Positions 26,377 through 35,940 are shown, counted from the first letter of the stretch. The stretch: DNA of 64,000 nt from Streptomyces rubradiris (GCF_016860525.1 NZ_BNEA01000001.1:1753501-1817500), one strand, 5' to 3'. Numbers and translations: made by a program. The notes: a model not told the origin generated them from the sequence alone.

Positions 26377-27123
26377 CTACTGCCCGGCCTGCTTCTTCCC
26401 CGCCTTCTCCGCTTCCTTCGCCGCCTTCGCCGCCTTGGCGGCCTCGGCTATCTGCCGTTTGGCGGCGGTGGCGTACATGTCGACGTACTCCTGGCCGGAC
26501 AGCTTCATGATCTCGTACATGACCTCGTCGGTCAGCGCGCGCAGCACGAACCGGTCGTGCTCCATGCCCTGGTAGCGGCTGAAGTCCAGGGGCTCGCCGA
26601 TCCGGATGCCGGGCCGCATCAGCTTCGGCACCACCTGGCCGGGCGGCTGGATCTTCTCCGTGTCGATCATGGCGACCGGGATGACGGGCGCGCCGGTGGC
26701 GAGCGCCACCCGGGCCAGGCCGCCGGGCTTGCCCCGGTACAGCCGGCCGTCGGGCGAGCGGGTGCCCTCCGGGTAGATGCCGAACAGCTCGCCGCGCTCC
26801 AGCACCTCGATGCCGCTGCGCACGGCCGCCTCACCGGCGCCGCGCGCCCCGGAGCGGTCCACCGGGAGCTGGCCGACGCCCTTGAAGAAGGCCGCGGTGA
26901 GCCGGCCCTTGACGCCCGGGGTGGTGAAGTACTCGGCCTTGGCGATGAACGTGACCTTGCGGTCCAGCACGGCCGGCAGGAAGAAGGAGTCCGAGAAGGA
27001 CAGATGGTTGCTGGCCAGGATGGCCGGGCCGGTGGCCGGGATGTTCTCCAGGCCCTCCACCCAGGGCCTGAAGGCGACCTTCAGCGGCCCGCCGATGGCG
27101 ACCTTCATCGTGCCGTACAACAC
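26377..27123 (-). CDS. 1-acyl-sn-glycerol-3-phosphate acyltransferase family protein
   Basis: A 248-residue PlsC-family acyltransferase for phospholipid synthesis. Catalytic motif I is ASNHLSFSD (HX4D), motif III is GIYPEGTRSPDG and motif IV is VIPVAMI. The C-terminus is an Ala/Lys/Glu-rich coiled tail (AAKAAKAAKEAEKAGKKQ). GTG at 27123 is preferred as it has AGGAGG seven bases upstream; ATG 27108 is an in-frame alternative. It corresponds to M. tuberculosis Rv2182c in the same syntenic block. Confidence 0.9.
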   Translation of the reverse strand: MLYGTMKVAIGGPLKVAFRPWVEGLENIPATGPAILASNHLSFSDSFFLPAVLDRKVTFIAKAEYFTTPGVKGRLTAAFFKGVGQLPVDRSGARGAGEAAVRSGIEVLERGELFGIYPEGTRSPDGRLYRGKPGGLARVALATGAPVIPVAMIDTEKIQPPGQVVPKLMRPGIRIGEPLDFSRYQGMEHDRFVLRALTDEVMYEIMKLSGQEYVDMYATAAKRQIAEAAKAAKAAKEAEKAGKKQAGQ

Positions 27124-27225
27124 CCGTGTGCCTCCTGTTTCCGTCGGCAAGACCTTAACCCCAAGGACCGGCAATGAACCCGACGACCCTGGTCGGTGTC
27201 GGTGCGGTCGCGTACGGTGAAGCAC

Positions 27226-28005
27226 ATGCCAGTTCTCCCCGGAGCAGAGCCGTACCGCCACGAGGGCGGCGAGGTGGGTGTCCTCCTCTGCCATGGCTTC
27301 ACCGGCTCACCCCAGTCGCTGCGCCCCTGGGCGGAGCACCACGCGGCCCACGGGCTGACCGTGTCCCTGCCGCTGCTGCCCGGTCACGGCACCCGCTGGA
27401 CGGACCTGCAGCTCACCACCTGGCAGGACTGGTACGCGGAGGTGGACCGCGAACTGCGCGCGCTCACCGACCGCTGCTCCCGGGTGTTCGTGGCGGGCCT
27501 GTCGATGGGCGGGGCGCTGGCCCTGCGGCTCGCGGCCCGGCACGGCGGCCGGGTGGCGGGCGCGGTGGTGGTCAACCCGGCGAACAAGGTGCACGGCCTG
27601 TCGGCGTACGCCCTGCCGGTGGCCCGGCACCTGGTCCGCTCGACGAAGGGCGTCGCCGGCGACATCGCCAAGCCGGGCGCGGCGGAGCTGGGCTACGACC
27701 GGGTGCCGCTGCACGCGGCGCACTCGCTGCGGCGTTTCCTGCGCCGGGTGGACGGCGAGCTGCCCCAGGTCACCCAGCCGTTGCTGCTGCTGCGCAGCGC
27801 CGAGGACCACATCGTCCCGGCGGCCGACCCGGCGCGGGTGCTGAGCCGGGTGTCGTCCCGGGACGTCACGGAGATCGTGCTGGAACACAGCTACCACGTG
27901 GCGACGTTGGACGTGGACGCGGACCGGATCTTCGAGGAGAGCCTCGCTTTCATCGGCCGGCTCGCGCCCAGTGTCGGCAAGGAAGGGACGGCCGCAGTTG
28001 GCTGA
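27226..28005 (+). CDS. Alpha/beta hydrolase (carboxylesterase-like)
   Basis: A 259-residue serine hydrolase. Oxyanion and nucleophile motifs are LLCHGFTGSPQSL and VAGLSMGGALALRLA (GLSMG); the acid is in RSAEDHIVPAAD and the His in LEHSYHVATLD. This resembles monoacylglycerol lipase/carboxylesterase Est30 proteins. It lies head-to-head with the acyltransferase and just overlaps the following membrane-protein gene, so a lipid-turnover role is plausible but not shown. Confidence 0.88.
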   Translation: MPVLPGAEPYRHEGGEVGVLLCHGFTGSPQSLRPWAEHHAAHGLTVSLPLLPGHGTRWTDLQLTTWQDWYAEVDRELRALTDRCSRVFVAGLSMGGALALRLAARHGGRVAGAVVVNPANKVHGLSAYALPVARHLVRSTKGVAGDIAKPGAAELGYDRVPLHAAHSLRRFLRRVDGELPQVTQPLLLLRSAEDHIVPAADPARVLSRVSSRDVTEIVLEHSYHVATLDVDADRIFEESLAFIGRLAPSVGKEGTAAVG

Positions 28006-28645
28006 GCACGACTCCGACCGTGAAGGCCGTGAAGGCCGCGAGGACCGGGACGGACGCGACAGCCGGGACGAAGGCACCGGCCGCGAGTCCCACGACGGCC
28101 CGCAGGCCCGCGAGCCGCACCGGCAGGAGGGGCGCTTCGACGAGGACGCCGCCTGGCGGGCCATCGTGGCCGGGTACGGCGAGGAGCCGCCCGACCCGCC
28201 GGGCGCCCGGCCGTTCAAGGCCGTGGAGGACCTGGCGCTGCTGGAGAAGAACGCCGCGCCGGACACCGGCAAGGACGCCGGGGGCGAGGAGCCGCCCCCG
28301 CGTCCGCTGGGCGGCTCGGTGTCCTTCGCGCCCGGGGTCGGCCCGCGCGACTTCAGACCGGCCGAGCCCTCCGACGACGACTTCGACGAGGACGACGAGG
28401 GCCACTTCGTACCGCCGGAGCCGCCGCCGCTGCCGACCGCGGACACCACCGCCCGGTTCGCCTGGCTGGGTGTGGTCGGCGGGCCCGTCCTGCTGCTGCT
28501 GGCGGTGCTGCTGCGCTGGGACATGACCTGGTGGCTGGCGACCCTCGGGATCGGCGGCTTCCTCGGCGGCTTCGTGACGCTGGTGGCCCGGATGCGGACC
28601 GACGACGAGGAGGACGACGACCCCGGGCGCGGGGCGGTCGTCTGA
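27998..28645 (+). CDS. Conserved membrane protein with charged N-terminal region (Rv2183c-like position)
   Basis: A 215-residue protein: about 150 residues of charged, disordered sequence (EGREGREDRDGRDSRDEG, DDDFDEDDEGHF) then two membrane helices (FAWLGVVGGPVLLLLAVLL and WWLATLGIGGFLGGFVTLVA) and an acidic tail. TTG at 27998 is preferred since GAAGGGA lies nine bases upstream and it overlaps the esterase stop; GTG 27971 is an alternative. Function unknown. Confidence 0.72.
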   Translation: MAEHDSDREGREGREDRDGRDSRDEGTGRESHDGPQAREPHRQEGRFDEDAAWRAIVAGYGEEPPDPPGARPFKAVEDLALLEKNAAPDTGKDAGGEEPPPRPLGGSVSFAPGVGPRDFRPAEPSDDDFDEDDEGHFVPPEPPPLPTADTTARFAWLGVVGGPVLLLLAVLLRWDMTWWLATLGIGGFLGGFVTLVARMRTDDEEDDDPGRGAVV

Positions 28646-28707
28646 GCCGGCCGGCCCGAGGCCGTGTGCCGCCGGGACGGCTGCGACGCCGGGACGGCCC
28701 GGAATTC

Positions 28708-29454
28708 CTATGCCGCCGGGACGCGCAGGGCGGCCAGCACCGGGAGGTGGTCCGAGGCCGCCCGCAGGTCCGCCTCGCGCACGCCCGGCTGGTCCAGCGG
28801 CACCCCGCAGCCGAGCACCTCGATGCCCTTGGTCGCGAAGATCGCGTCGATGCGCTGGTGCGGGTCGGCGGGGGTGGAGGTGAACTCGCCGCCCCAGGGC
28901 GCGGCCGTACGGCAGTCCGTCAGGCCGGCGGCCAGGCGGCGGAAGGCCGGGCCGTCGGGGCGTTCGTTGAGGTCGCCGCCCGCGACCGCGTGCTCCGTCC
29001 CGAGTCCGGCGAGCCGGTCGAGGAGCATCCCGCCCTGGTCGTAGCGCTCCTCCCGCTGGAGGGACAGGTGGCAGCTGAGCACGCCGAGGCGGGCGCCGCC
29101 GAAGCGGACCACCGCCGTGGCGAAGCCGCGCCGGTGCAGGCCCGGGGTGAGGGGCAGCAGGACGTCCTCGGTGCGCTCGACGGTGGCGCGCAGGCCGCAC
29201 AGGATCGCCGGGCCCGCCGCCGTGCCGCCTCCGGTGAGGATGACCTGGCCGGAGGCCGCCGCGAGCCGCGCCAGCTTCTTGCGCCAGCGGAAGAAGCGGG
29301 GGGCCTCCTGGAGCAGGACCAGGTCGGGGGCGCAGGCGGTGATCACTCGGGCGAGGGCCGCGGTGTCGTCGCGCATCGAGCGGATGTTGTAGCTCAGGAC
29401 GCGGATGGTGGCCGAACCGTCGGGCTCTGTTGCGGAGTCGGGGAGCAGCGCCAT
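28708..29454 (-). CDS. Endonuclease/exonuclease/phosphatase family protein
   Basis: A 248-residue EEP-superfamily hydrolase. Active-site pieces: RVLSYNIRSM, LVLLQEAP (metal-binding Glu), VLSCHLSLQ, VAGGDLNERP (GDLN/DxN) and the terminal RAASDHLPVLAAL (SDH). These are the divalent-metal phosphoesterase signatures of DNase I/sphingomyelinase-like enzymes. The substrate is not predictable. ATG at 29454 is used; the longer frame starts in the neighbouring gene. Confidence 0.88.
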   Translation of the reverse strand: MALLPDSATEPDGSATIRVLSYNIRSMRDDTAALARVITACAPDLVLLQEAPRFFRWRKKLARLAAASGQVILTGGGTAAGPAILCGLRATVERTEDVLLPLTPGLHRRGFATAVVRFGGARLGVLSCHLSLQREERYDQGGMLLDRLAGLGTEHAVAGGDLNERPDGPAFRRLAAGLTDCRTAAPWGGEFTSTPADPHQRIDAIFATKGIEVLGCGVPLDQPGVREADLRAASDHLPVLAALRVPAA

Positions 29455-29536
29455 GTGGATCAATGTACGCCCCGCGGCTCGGGGCACGAGGTCAGGGGCG
29501 ACCGCCGGTCGCGCCGTTCCCCGCGCCCCGCGGGTG

Positions 29537-30490
29537 CTACATGACCGGGTCGGGTTCCCGGGCCAGGTCCGCGGCGCCCACCATGCCCGCCTTGTTGCCG
29601 AGCTGGGCGGCGATCACGTCGGCCACCGGGCGCCAGTTGCCGCCCACCAGCCAGCGCTTGTACGACTTGCGGATCGGGTCGAGGACCAGGTCCCCCTCGT
29701 CGGAGAGGCCGCCGCCGACGATGAACGCGGACGGGTCGAAGAGGGAGGCCAGGTCGGCGAGGCCGGCGCCGGCCCAGCGGGCCAGCTCGCGGTAGGAGTC
29801 GACGGCCACCGGGTCGCCCTGGCGGGCGGCCATGGAGATGTGCTTGCCCTCGATGCCGTCCGGGGTGCCGTCGCCGAGCGCGAGGAGGACCTCGGCGCGC
29901 TCGGGGGTGGCGTTGGCGCGCTGCTTGGCGTAGCGGACCAGGGCGCGGCCGGAGGCGTACTGCTCCCAGCAGCCCTGCGAGCCGCAGCCGCACAGCAGGC
30001 CGTCCGGGACCATCCGGATGTGGCCGAATTCGGCCGCCACGCCGAAGTGCCCGCGGCGCAGCTTGTTGCCGATGATGATGCCGCCGCCGAGGCCGGTGCC
30101 GAGCGTGATGCAGATGACGTTGCGGTGGCCCTTGCCCGCGCCGAACTTGTACTCGCCCCAGGCGGCGGCGTTGGCGTCGTTCTCGACCACGACCGGGAGG
30201 CCCGTGCGGGCCTCGACCTTCTCCTTGAGCGGCTCGTTGCGCCAGTCGATGTTGGGCGCGAAGTACACCGTGGAGCGCTGGCGGTTGACGTAACCGGCAG
30301 CGCCGATGCCCACGCCGACGATCTCGTGCCCGGCCCGCGCACCCTCCACCGCCGAGGCGATGGCGTCCACGATGGCCTCGGGCGTGGTGGGGGTCGGCAC
30401 CTTGAAGGTCGAGAGGATGTTGCCTTCCTCGTCGACCACGCCGGCCGCGATCTTCGTGCCGCCGATGTCGACGCCGATGGTGAGTCCCAT
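29537..30490 (-). CDS. glkA: ROK-family glucokinase
   Basis: A 317-residue ATP-dependent glucokinase. Phosphate motif VDIGGTKIAAGVVD, sugar motif VENDANAAAWGEY, EFGHIRM and the zinc motif CGCGSQGCWE define the ROK family. In Streptomyces, GlkA also mediates glucose repression (established for S. coelicolor). ATG at 30490 gives the standard start. It lies next to the DUF5304 gene as in other Streptomyces. Confidence 0.95.
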   Translation of the reverse strand: MGLTIGVDIGGTKIAAGVVDEEGNILSTFKVPTPTTPEAIVDAIASAVEGARAGHEIVGVGIGAAGYVNRQRSTVYFAPNIDWRNEPLKEKVEARTGLPVVVENDANAAAWGEYKFGAGKGHRNVICITLGTGLGGGIIIGNKLRRGHFGVAAEFGHIRMVPDGLLCGCGSQGCWEQYASGRALVRYAKQRANATPERAEVLLALGDGTPDGIEGKHISMAARQGDPVAVDSYRELARWAGAGLADLASLFDPSAFIVGGGLSDEGDLVLDPIRKSYKRWLVGGNWRPVADVIAAQLGNKAGMVGAADLAREPDPVM

Positions 30491-30557
30491 GAATCCCTCA
30501 GTTTCGGTCGAGCCCCGCTACGGCCAACCGTACCCGAGGCCCCGCCGCGGCAGGGCG

Positions 30558-31037
30558 TCAGTCCAGGTCGATGCGCTCCCCCGGACCCGCGCCCGCGCCC
30601 CCCTCGCCCCGGTCCGGCCGGTCGCCCGCCGGGTCGGAGGTGCGCTCGGTCCAGCGCCGCTCCTGGCCCTGGACGGCGGAGCGGTAGGCGGCGAGCAGTT
30701 CGCCGCCGGCCGCGGCGAGATGGTCGAAGACGTCCGGGTTGCGCTCTATGACGGGTTCCACGGCGGCCTTGGCCTGCTGGACGGCCTGGCGCACCATCTG
30801 CTGGGCGGCCGGTCCGGCGAGGCCGCCGAGCAGCGGGGAGCGCAGGTCGGACAGCTTGTCGGCGACGGCGTCCACCAGCTTCTTCAGCTCCTCGGCGGCC
30901 GAGCCGGGCGGCGGTCCGTGCTCGGCGCGGCGGCGGGCCTGCTCGGCGGCGAGGTCCTCGGCGCAGGCCGTGGCCCAGGCGTCGGCGTCGGTCGCCCGCT
31001 CCGGCGGCGGCTCGTGTGCGGGGCTCTCTTCGCTCAT
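30558..31037 (-). CDS. DUF5304 family protein
   Basis: A 159-residue soluble protein with an acidic N-terminus (MSEESPAHEPPPERATD), a central helical domain (AEELKKLVDAVADKLSDL, MVRQAVQQAKAAVEPVIERNPDVFDHLAAAGGELLAAYRSAV) and a disordered tail. It resembles actinobacterial DUF5304. It lies between the ArsA-like ATPase and glkA on the same strand. Function unknown. Confidence 0.75.
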   Translation of the reverse strand: MSEESPAHEPPPERATDADAWATACAEDLAAEQARRRAEHGPPPGSAAEELKKLVDAVADKLSDLRSPLLGGLAGPAAQQMVRQAVQQAKAAVEPVIERNPDVFDHLAAAGGELLAAYRSAVQGQERRWTERTSDPAGDRPDRGEGGAGAGPGERIDLD

Positions 31038-31094
31038 GGCGGACTCCTGACTACGGTTCGCCCTTACGACGTTACCCGAACGGGCGTGCCCGGT

Positions 31095-32267
31095 TCACCG
31101 TCCGGCGACGGGCCACAGGTCCGGGTCCGGGGCGAACCGGACGCGCAGTTCGCCGTCGCGCAGTCCGGCTCCGGCGACGGTGCAGCGGCGCAGCGCGGAG
31201 GGCAGCGGAACGATCCGGCGGAAGGGGCCCGCGGTGATCACGAGTTCGTCGCCGCGCCGGACGAGGTCCAGTTCGTCCCGTATCGCCCCGGGCAGCGGGA
31301 GGTGCCAGACCAGCACGCCGTCCTCGGCGATCCGGTCGGTGACGGGCCACTCGACCGGGGCGGTCCCCGGATTGACGGCGGGCACGGCGAGCGCGGTGAG
31401 GTCGTCACCGCCCTGCGGGTCGCGGCCGAGGTGCGGGACGGGGTGGACGTCGTACGCCTCGCGCCACTCGCCGAGCGTCTTGCGCTGCTGGGCGGTCAGT
31501 GCGGAGAGCCAGGCGTCACCGGCGGTCTCCGGCAGGGTGCGGTTGGCGATCAGGGCCTCGGTGGCGAGGCCGCGCAGGGCGAGGCCCAGGGTGGCGGTGC
31601 GCAGGGCGTCGGCGCCGGCCGGGCCGGGCTCGGCGACCAGGCGTACGCCGGTCGCCCGGTCGGTGAGGACGGCCTCGACGGCGGCCAGTTCGACGTCCCA
31701 GCGGGCCGCCGTCTCGTAGAGCCACTCGGCGGGCATGGGGACGCCGGCCAGCCGGCCGAGGACCGGGCGCAGGGCACGGGCGGCCTGCCGCTCGGGCGGC
31801 AGCAGGCGGCGCAGATAGCGGCGCAGTTCCTCGGGCAGGGCGAGCAGGGCGAGGGCCCGCGGGAGCGGCGGGAGGTCCACGACGAGCAGGTCGTAGCGCT
31901 CGGAGAGGGCCGCGTGGCGCAGGGCGCGCAGGAAGGACAGTTCCTCGGCGCCGGGCAGCGGGGTGACCTCCTCGGCGTCCAGGCGGGCGGCGCCGAGCAG
32001 GTCGAGGACGTTCTCGGCGCGGGTCTGGAAGGCGGTGAGGTCCCGGCGGAAGCCTTCGGCGGCGTCCGGGCGCCAGACGGTCAGGTGCGGCGCGGCCTCG
32101 GCGGGGGCCGGTCCTGTCGGGGTGCCCAGGGCCGCGCCCGGGGTGTCGGTGCGGTCGGCGCTCAGCAGGAGGGTGCGGTGGCCCGCACGGGCGGAGGTGA
32201 GCGCGGTGGCCGCGGCGACGGTCGTCCGGCCACTGCCGCCCGGGCCCATGATCAGGAGGGTGCGCAT
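31095..32267 (-). CDS. ArsA-related P-loop ATPase
   Basis: A 390-residue ATPase of the ArsA/Get3 superfamily (position of Rv2184c). The N-terminal deviant Walker A is IMGPGGSGRTTVAAATAL, Walker-B-like YDLLVVDLPPLPRALALL follows. It lacks a clear arsenic-binding Cys set, so metal resistance is unlikely. The C-terminal part (ITAGPFRRIVPLPSALRRC) is a beta-rich HSP20-like domain found in this actinobacterial subfamily. ATG at 32267 precedes the P-loop directly. Probably cotranscribed with the SRPBCC gene upstream. Confidence 0.82.
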   Translation of the reverse strand: MRTLLIMGPGGSGRTTVAAATALTSARAGHRTLLLSADRTDTPGAALGTPTGPAPAEAAPHLTVWRPDAAEGFRRDLTAFQTRAENVLDLLGAARLDAEEVTPLPGAEELSFLRALRHAALSERYDLLVVDLPPLPRALALLALPEELRRYLRRLLPPERQAARALRPVLGRLAGVPMPAEWLYETAARWDVELAAVEAVLTDRATGVRLVAEPGPAGADALRTATLGLALRGLATEALIANRTLPETAGDAWLSALTAQQRKTLGEWREAYDVHPVPHLGRDPQGGDDLTALAVPAVNPGTAPVEWPVTDRIAEDGVLVWHLPLPGAIRDELDLVRRGDELVITAGPFRRIVPLPSALRRCTVAGAGLRDGELRVRFAPDPDLWPVAGR

Positions 32268-32369
32268 GAGGCTGAACCGTACCGTCGGGGGCGGGGGGAA
32301 GACCGGGGAGGCCCCGCTCCGGGGCGTCGGGGAGCCGCGCAAGGCTTCGGGGGCTGCTTCCCCAGGGAG

Positions 32370-32415
32370 CCTCGGGAAGTCACTTCCCCGGAAAACCTCG
32401 GGGAGTTACTTCCCC
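32370..32415 (-). terminator. Tandem hairpin repeats at the end of the SRPBCC gene
   Basis: Two 20-base near-copies (32370-32389 and 32396-32415) each contain a self-complementary GGGGAAGTNACTTCCC-type hairpin; one overlaps the TAA stop. On the minus strand the stop codon is followed by hairpin and TTTTCC, consistent with a terminator. Confidence 0.6.
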
Positions 32416-32849
32416 AGGGACTCGACCCGCTCCTTCAGGCCCGCCAGCGCCCGGTCGATGACGACCTTCTCCGCCTTGCGCTTGATCATGCCCAGCATGG
32501 GGATCTTGACGTCGACGGTGAGCTGGTAGGTGACCTCGGTGGCGTCCCGGCCGGCCGGCTTGAGCAGGTAGGAGCCGTCCAGGGAGCGCAGCATCTGGGA
32601 CTTGACCAGGGTCCAGGAGACCTCGTGGTCGCCGTGCCAGGTGTAGGCGAGGGTCTGGTCGTCCTTGATGGCGCCGGCGTCCATGACGAGGCGGACCCGT
32701 TCGGCCCGGCCGTGCTCGTCGCTGGAGAGGACCTCGGCCTCCTTCACCTCGCCGGTCCAGTCCGGGTAGCGCGCGAAGTCGGCGATCACCGCCATGACGT
32801 CGGCGGGGGCCGCCCCGATCGTGATGCTCGAACTGGTGTGTTCCGCCAT
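32406..32849 (-). CDS. SRPBCC family protein (Rv2185c-like)
   Basis: A 147-residue START/Bet v1-fold protein with the polyketide-cyclase/coenzyme-Q-binding Coq10 pattern: ITIGAAPADVMAVIADFARYPDW, TWHGDHEVSWTLVKSQML and a long C-terminal helix (AEKVVIDRALAGLKERVESL). It likely binds a hydrophobic ligand. It pairs with the downstream ArsA-like ATPase, as Rv2185c and Rv2184c do. Function is unknown. This is a primary-metabolism homologue, not part of the 53-kb cluster. Confidence 0.85.
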   Translation of the reverse strand: MAEHTSSSITIGAAPADVMAVIADFARYPDWTGEVKEAEVLSSDEHGRAERVRLVMDAGAIKDDQTLAYTWHGDHEVSWTLVKSQMLRSLDGSYLLKPAGRDATEVTYQLTVDVKIPMLGMIKRKAEKVVIDRALAGLKERVESLGK

Positions 32850-32973
32850 CGCCGTGGCTCCTCCGGATGCGCGCCGTGTGGGAGAGGTCGTGTGTGCGCC
32901 GGGCCGCGCACGTGTGTGCAGCGTGAAGGCTACCGCGCCGCCGACCTGCCGCCTTCACCCCACCTGCGGTGCC

Positions 32974-33771
32974 TCACCACTCCAGTGCCCAGGGGGTGCC
33001 GGTGCCCGCGAAGTGGCCGACGTTCACGCACTCGGTGGCGCCGATCCGCATCCGGCGCGCGAGCGGCTGGTGCACATGGCCGAAAAGGGCGTACCGGGGC
33101 CGGGTGCGGCGGATGGCGTCCAGCAGGGCCCGGCTGCCCCGCTCGAAGCGGCGGGCCACGGTGTCGTAGACGAGTTCGGGCACCTCGGGCGGGATGTGGG
33201 TGCACAGCACGTCGACCTCGCCGACGGCCTCGATCTTCGCCGCGTACTCCTCGTCGCCGATCTCGTACGGCGTGCGCATCGGGGTGCGCAGGCCGCCGCC
33301 GACGAAGCCGAAGGTCCACCCGCCGATCTCCACCCGCTGCCCGTCGAGGACCGTGGTGCCGGGCCGGGCGTACTCCTGCCAGAGCTGCGGCATGTCGACA
33401 TTGCCGTAGGTGGCGTACGTCGGGGCGGGGAACGCGGCGAACAGCTCTTCGTACTGCCGGCGCACCGCCTTCTCGATGGCGGCGGCCCGGTCGGTGCCGA
33501 TACCGCCCCACAGCCGGGCGCCGAACTCGCGGGCCTCGGCGAACCGGCGGGCGGTGCGCAGCTCGACGATGCGGTCCGCGTTCTCCTTGCCGAACAGGTC
33601 GGGGAAGATGCCGCGCGAGTGGTCGGCGTAGTCGAGGAAGAGGACGAGGTCGCCCAGGCAGATCAGGGCGTCGGCACCGTCGCCCGCCCGGGCCAGGTCG
33701 CGGGCGTTGCCGTGCACGTCGCTGACCACGTGGACCCGGGTCCGCCGGTTGCCGGTGCGTGTGGATGCCAT
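32974..33771 (-). CDS. Calcineurin-like metallophosphoesterase
   Basis: A 265-residue metallophosphatase. Metal-ligand motifs: VHVVSDVHGN (DxH), LICLGDLVLF (GDxx), TYGNVDMP (GNxD-like), VLCTHIPPE and YALFGHVHQPLA (GHxH). Conserved actinobacterial homologues occur near fadD. The substrate is unknown. The ATG at 33771 is used; the upstream in-frame TTG adds MIT only. Confidence 0.88.
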   Translation of the reverse strand: MASTRTGNRRTRVHVVSDVHGNARDLARAGDGADALICLGDLVLFLDYADHSRGIFPDLFGKENADRIVELRTARRFAEAREFGARLWGGIGTDRAAAIEKAVRRQYEELFAAFPAPTYATYGNVDMPQLWQEYARPGTTVLDGQRVEIGGWTFGFVGGGLRTPMRTPYEIGDEEYAAKIEAVGEVDVLCTHIPPEVPELVYDTVARRFERGSRALLDAIRRTRPRYALFGHVHQPLARRMRIGATECVNVGHFAGTGTPWALEW

Positions 33772-34066
33772 GGTGATCAAGCGTAGGCGTGTGGGGTGGA
33801 GGTGAACAGTGGCGGTCCGGCCTGCGGTTACTCGCCGGTCGGCGGAGCCGTGGACTACTGTGCGCGGAGGAGAGCCCGGGTGTGTGACGCACCGAACATC
33901 TCACCGGGACCCCCTGTCGTAGACGCCATACCGGCGGGTAACGTCCGGGCAGTCCAGTCGTGCTCGGATTTCAGCCACCGAAGACCCGAGCACCTGCCCG
34001 AGCCTTGGACCGCACCGTCGCATCGCACAACGTCGTGGCGTCGGCGCCCTATGAGGAGCAGCAGTC

Positions 34067-35863
34067 TTGCGCGAGTTCAGCCTTCCGGCTTTGTACGAGG
34101 TCCCTGCGGACGGAAATCTGACCGATATCGTCCGCAGAAACGCCGCGCAGCATCCCGACGTCGCCGTCATCGCCCGCAAGTCGCAGGGGGTCTGGCAGGA
34201 CGTGACGGCCCGGGAGTTCCTGGCCGAGGTGCGCACCGCGGCCAAGGGCCTGATCGCCGCCGGGGTGCAGCCGGGCGACCGGGTGGGCCTGATGTCCCGG
34301 ACCCGCTACGAGTGGACGCTGCTGGACTTCGCGATCTGGAGCGCGGGCGCCGTCACCGTGCCGGTGTACGAGACCAGTTCGCCGGAGCAGGTGCGCTGGA
34401 TCCTGTCCGACTCGGGCGCGACGGCCTGTGTGGTGGAGCTGGACCATCACGCGGCGGCCGTGGAGTCGGTGCGCGAGTCGCTGCCCGCGCTGAAGCACGT
34501 CTGGCAGATCGAGTCCGGGGCCGTGGCCGAGCTGGGCCGGCTCGGCCAGGGCGTGTCGGACGAGACGGTGGAGGAGCGCGGTTCGCTCGCCCGGGCCGAC
34601 GACCCGGCGACCATCGTGTACACCAGCGGCACCACCGGGCGCCCCAAGGGCTGTGTGCTCACCCACCGCAGCTTCTTCGCCGAGTGCGGGAACGTGGTGG
34701 AGCGGCTGCGTCCGCTGTTCCGCACCGGTGAGTGCTCCGTGCTGCTCTTCCTGCCGCTCGCCCATGTCTTCGGGCGGCTGGTGCAGGTGGCGCCGATGAT
34801 GGCGCCGATCAAGCTGGGCTGCGTCCCGGACATCAAGAACCTCACCGACGAACTCGCCGCGTTCCGGCCGACGCTGATCCTCGGTGTGCCCCGGGTCTTC
34901 GAGAAGGTCTACAACGGGGCGCGCGCCAAGGCGCAGGCCGAGGGCAAGGGGAAGATCTTCGACAAGGCGGCGGACACCGCGATCGCCTACAGCAGGGCGC
35001 TGGACACCCCGTCCGGCCCGTCGTTCGGGCTGCGGCTGAAGCACAAGCTCTTCGACAAGCTGGTCTACGGCAAGCTGCGCGCGGTCCTCGGCGGCCGGGG
35101 CGAGTACGCCATCTCCGGCGGTGCCCCGCTCGGCGAACGGCTCGGCCACTTCTTCCGGGGCATCGGCTTCACGGTGCTGGAGGGGTACGGCCTGACCGAG
35201 TCCTGCGCGGCGACCGCGTTCAACCCGTGGGACCGGCAGAAGATCGGCACGGTCGGGCAGCCGCTGCCCGGTTCGGTGGTGCGGATCGCGGACGACGGCG
35301 AGGTGCTGCTGCACGGCGAGCACCTGTTCAAGGAGTACTGGAACAATCCGGGCGCGACGGCGGAGGCACTGGCCGACGGCTGGTTCCACACCGGTGACAT
35401 CGGCACCCTGGACGAGGACGGCTACCTGCGCATCACCGGCCGGAAGAAGGAGATCATCGTCACGGCGGGCGGCAAGAACGTGGCCCCGGCGGTGATCGAG
35501 GACCGCATCCGGGCGCACGCGCTGGTCGCGGAGTGCATGGTGGTGGGCGACGGGCGGCCGTTCGTGGGCGCGCTGGTCACCATCGACGAGGAGTTCCTGG
35601 GCCGTTGGGCCGCCGAGCACGGCAAGCCGGCGAACTCCACGGCGGCGTCGCTGAAGGACGACCCGGACCTGCTCGCGGCGGTCCAGGCGGCGGTGGACGA
35701 CGGCAACGCGGCGGTGTCCAAGGCCGAGTCGGTGCGCAAGTTCCGTGTGCTGTCCGCCCAGTTCACGGAGGAGTCGGGGCATCTGACGCCGTCGCTGAAG
35801 CTGAAGCGGAGCGTGGTGGCGAAGGACTACGCGGACGAGATCGAGGCGATCTACGCCAAGTAG
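34067..35863 (+). CDS. fadD: Long-chain fatty acid-CoA ligase (FadD15-like)
   Basis: A 598-residue AMP-forming acyl-CoA synthetase. AMP motif TIVYTSGTTGRPKGCVLTHR, the LEGYGLTES segment and the hinge DGWFHTGDIGTLDEDGYLRITGRKKEIIVTAGGKNVAP define the family; the C-terminal catalytic Lys is in LTPSLKLKRSVV. The start is TTG at 34067: GAGGAG ends eight bases upstream and the preceding frame is closed. It corresponds to M. tuberculosis fadD15 in the same block. It supplies acyl-CoA for lipid synthesis or degradation. Confidence 0.92.
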   Translation: MREFSLPALYEVPADGNLTDIVRRNAAQHPDVAVIARKSQGVWQDVTAREFLAEVRTAAKGLIAAGVQPGDRVGLMSRTRYEWTLLDFAIWSAGAVTVPVYETSSPEQVRWILSDSGATACVVELDHHAAAVESVRESLPALKHVWQIESGAVAELGRLGQGVSDETVEERGSLARADDPATIVYTSGTTGRPKGCVLTHRSFFAECGNVVERLRPLFRTGECSVLLFLPLAHVFGRLVQVAPMMAPIKLGCVPDIKNLTDELAAFRPTLILGVPRVFEKVYNGARAKAQAEGKGKIFDKAADTAIAYSRALDTPSGPSFGLRLKHKLFDKLVYGKLRAVLGGRGEYAISGGAPLGERLGHFFRGIGFTVLEGYGLTESCAATAFNPWDRQKIGTVGQPLPGSVVRIADDGEVLLHGEHLFKEYWNNPGATAEALADGWFHTGDIGTLDEDGYLRITGRKKEIIVTAGGKNVAPAVIEDRIRAHALVAECMVVGDGRPFVGALVTIDEEFLGRWAAEHGKPANSTAASLKDDPDLLAAVQAAVDDGNAAVSKAESVRKFRVLSAQFTEESGHLTPSLKLKRSVVAKDYADEIEAIYAK

Positions 35864-35940
35864 CCGACGGCGCCGTCCGGGGTGCCGGGTGCGGTACGTC
35901 GGCGGCCTCCCGTGTTACGTGGTTGCTCGCGCCGTTCCTC

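Noticed and set aside
32406-32849. Polyketide cyclase linked to the secondary cluster
   Set aside because: It lies 20 kb away and pairs with the ArsA-like ATPase as in mycobacteria, so it is a core gene.
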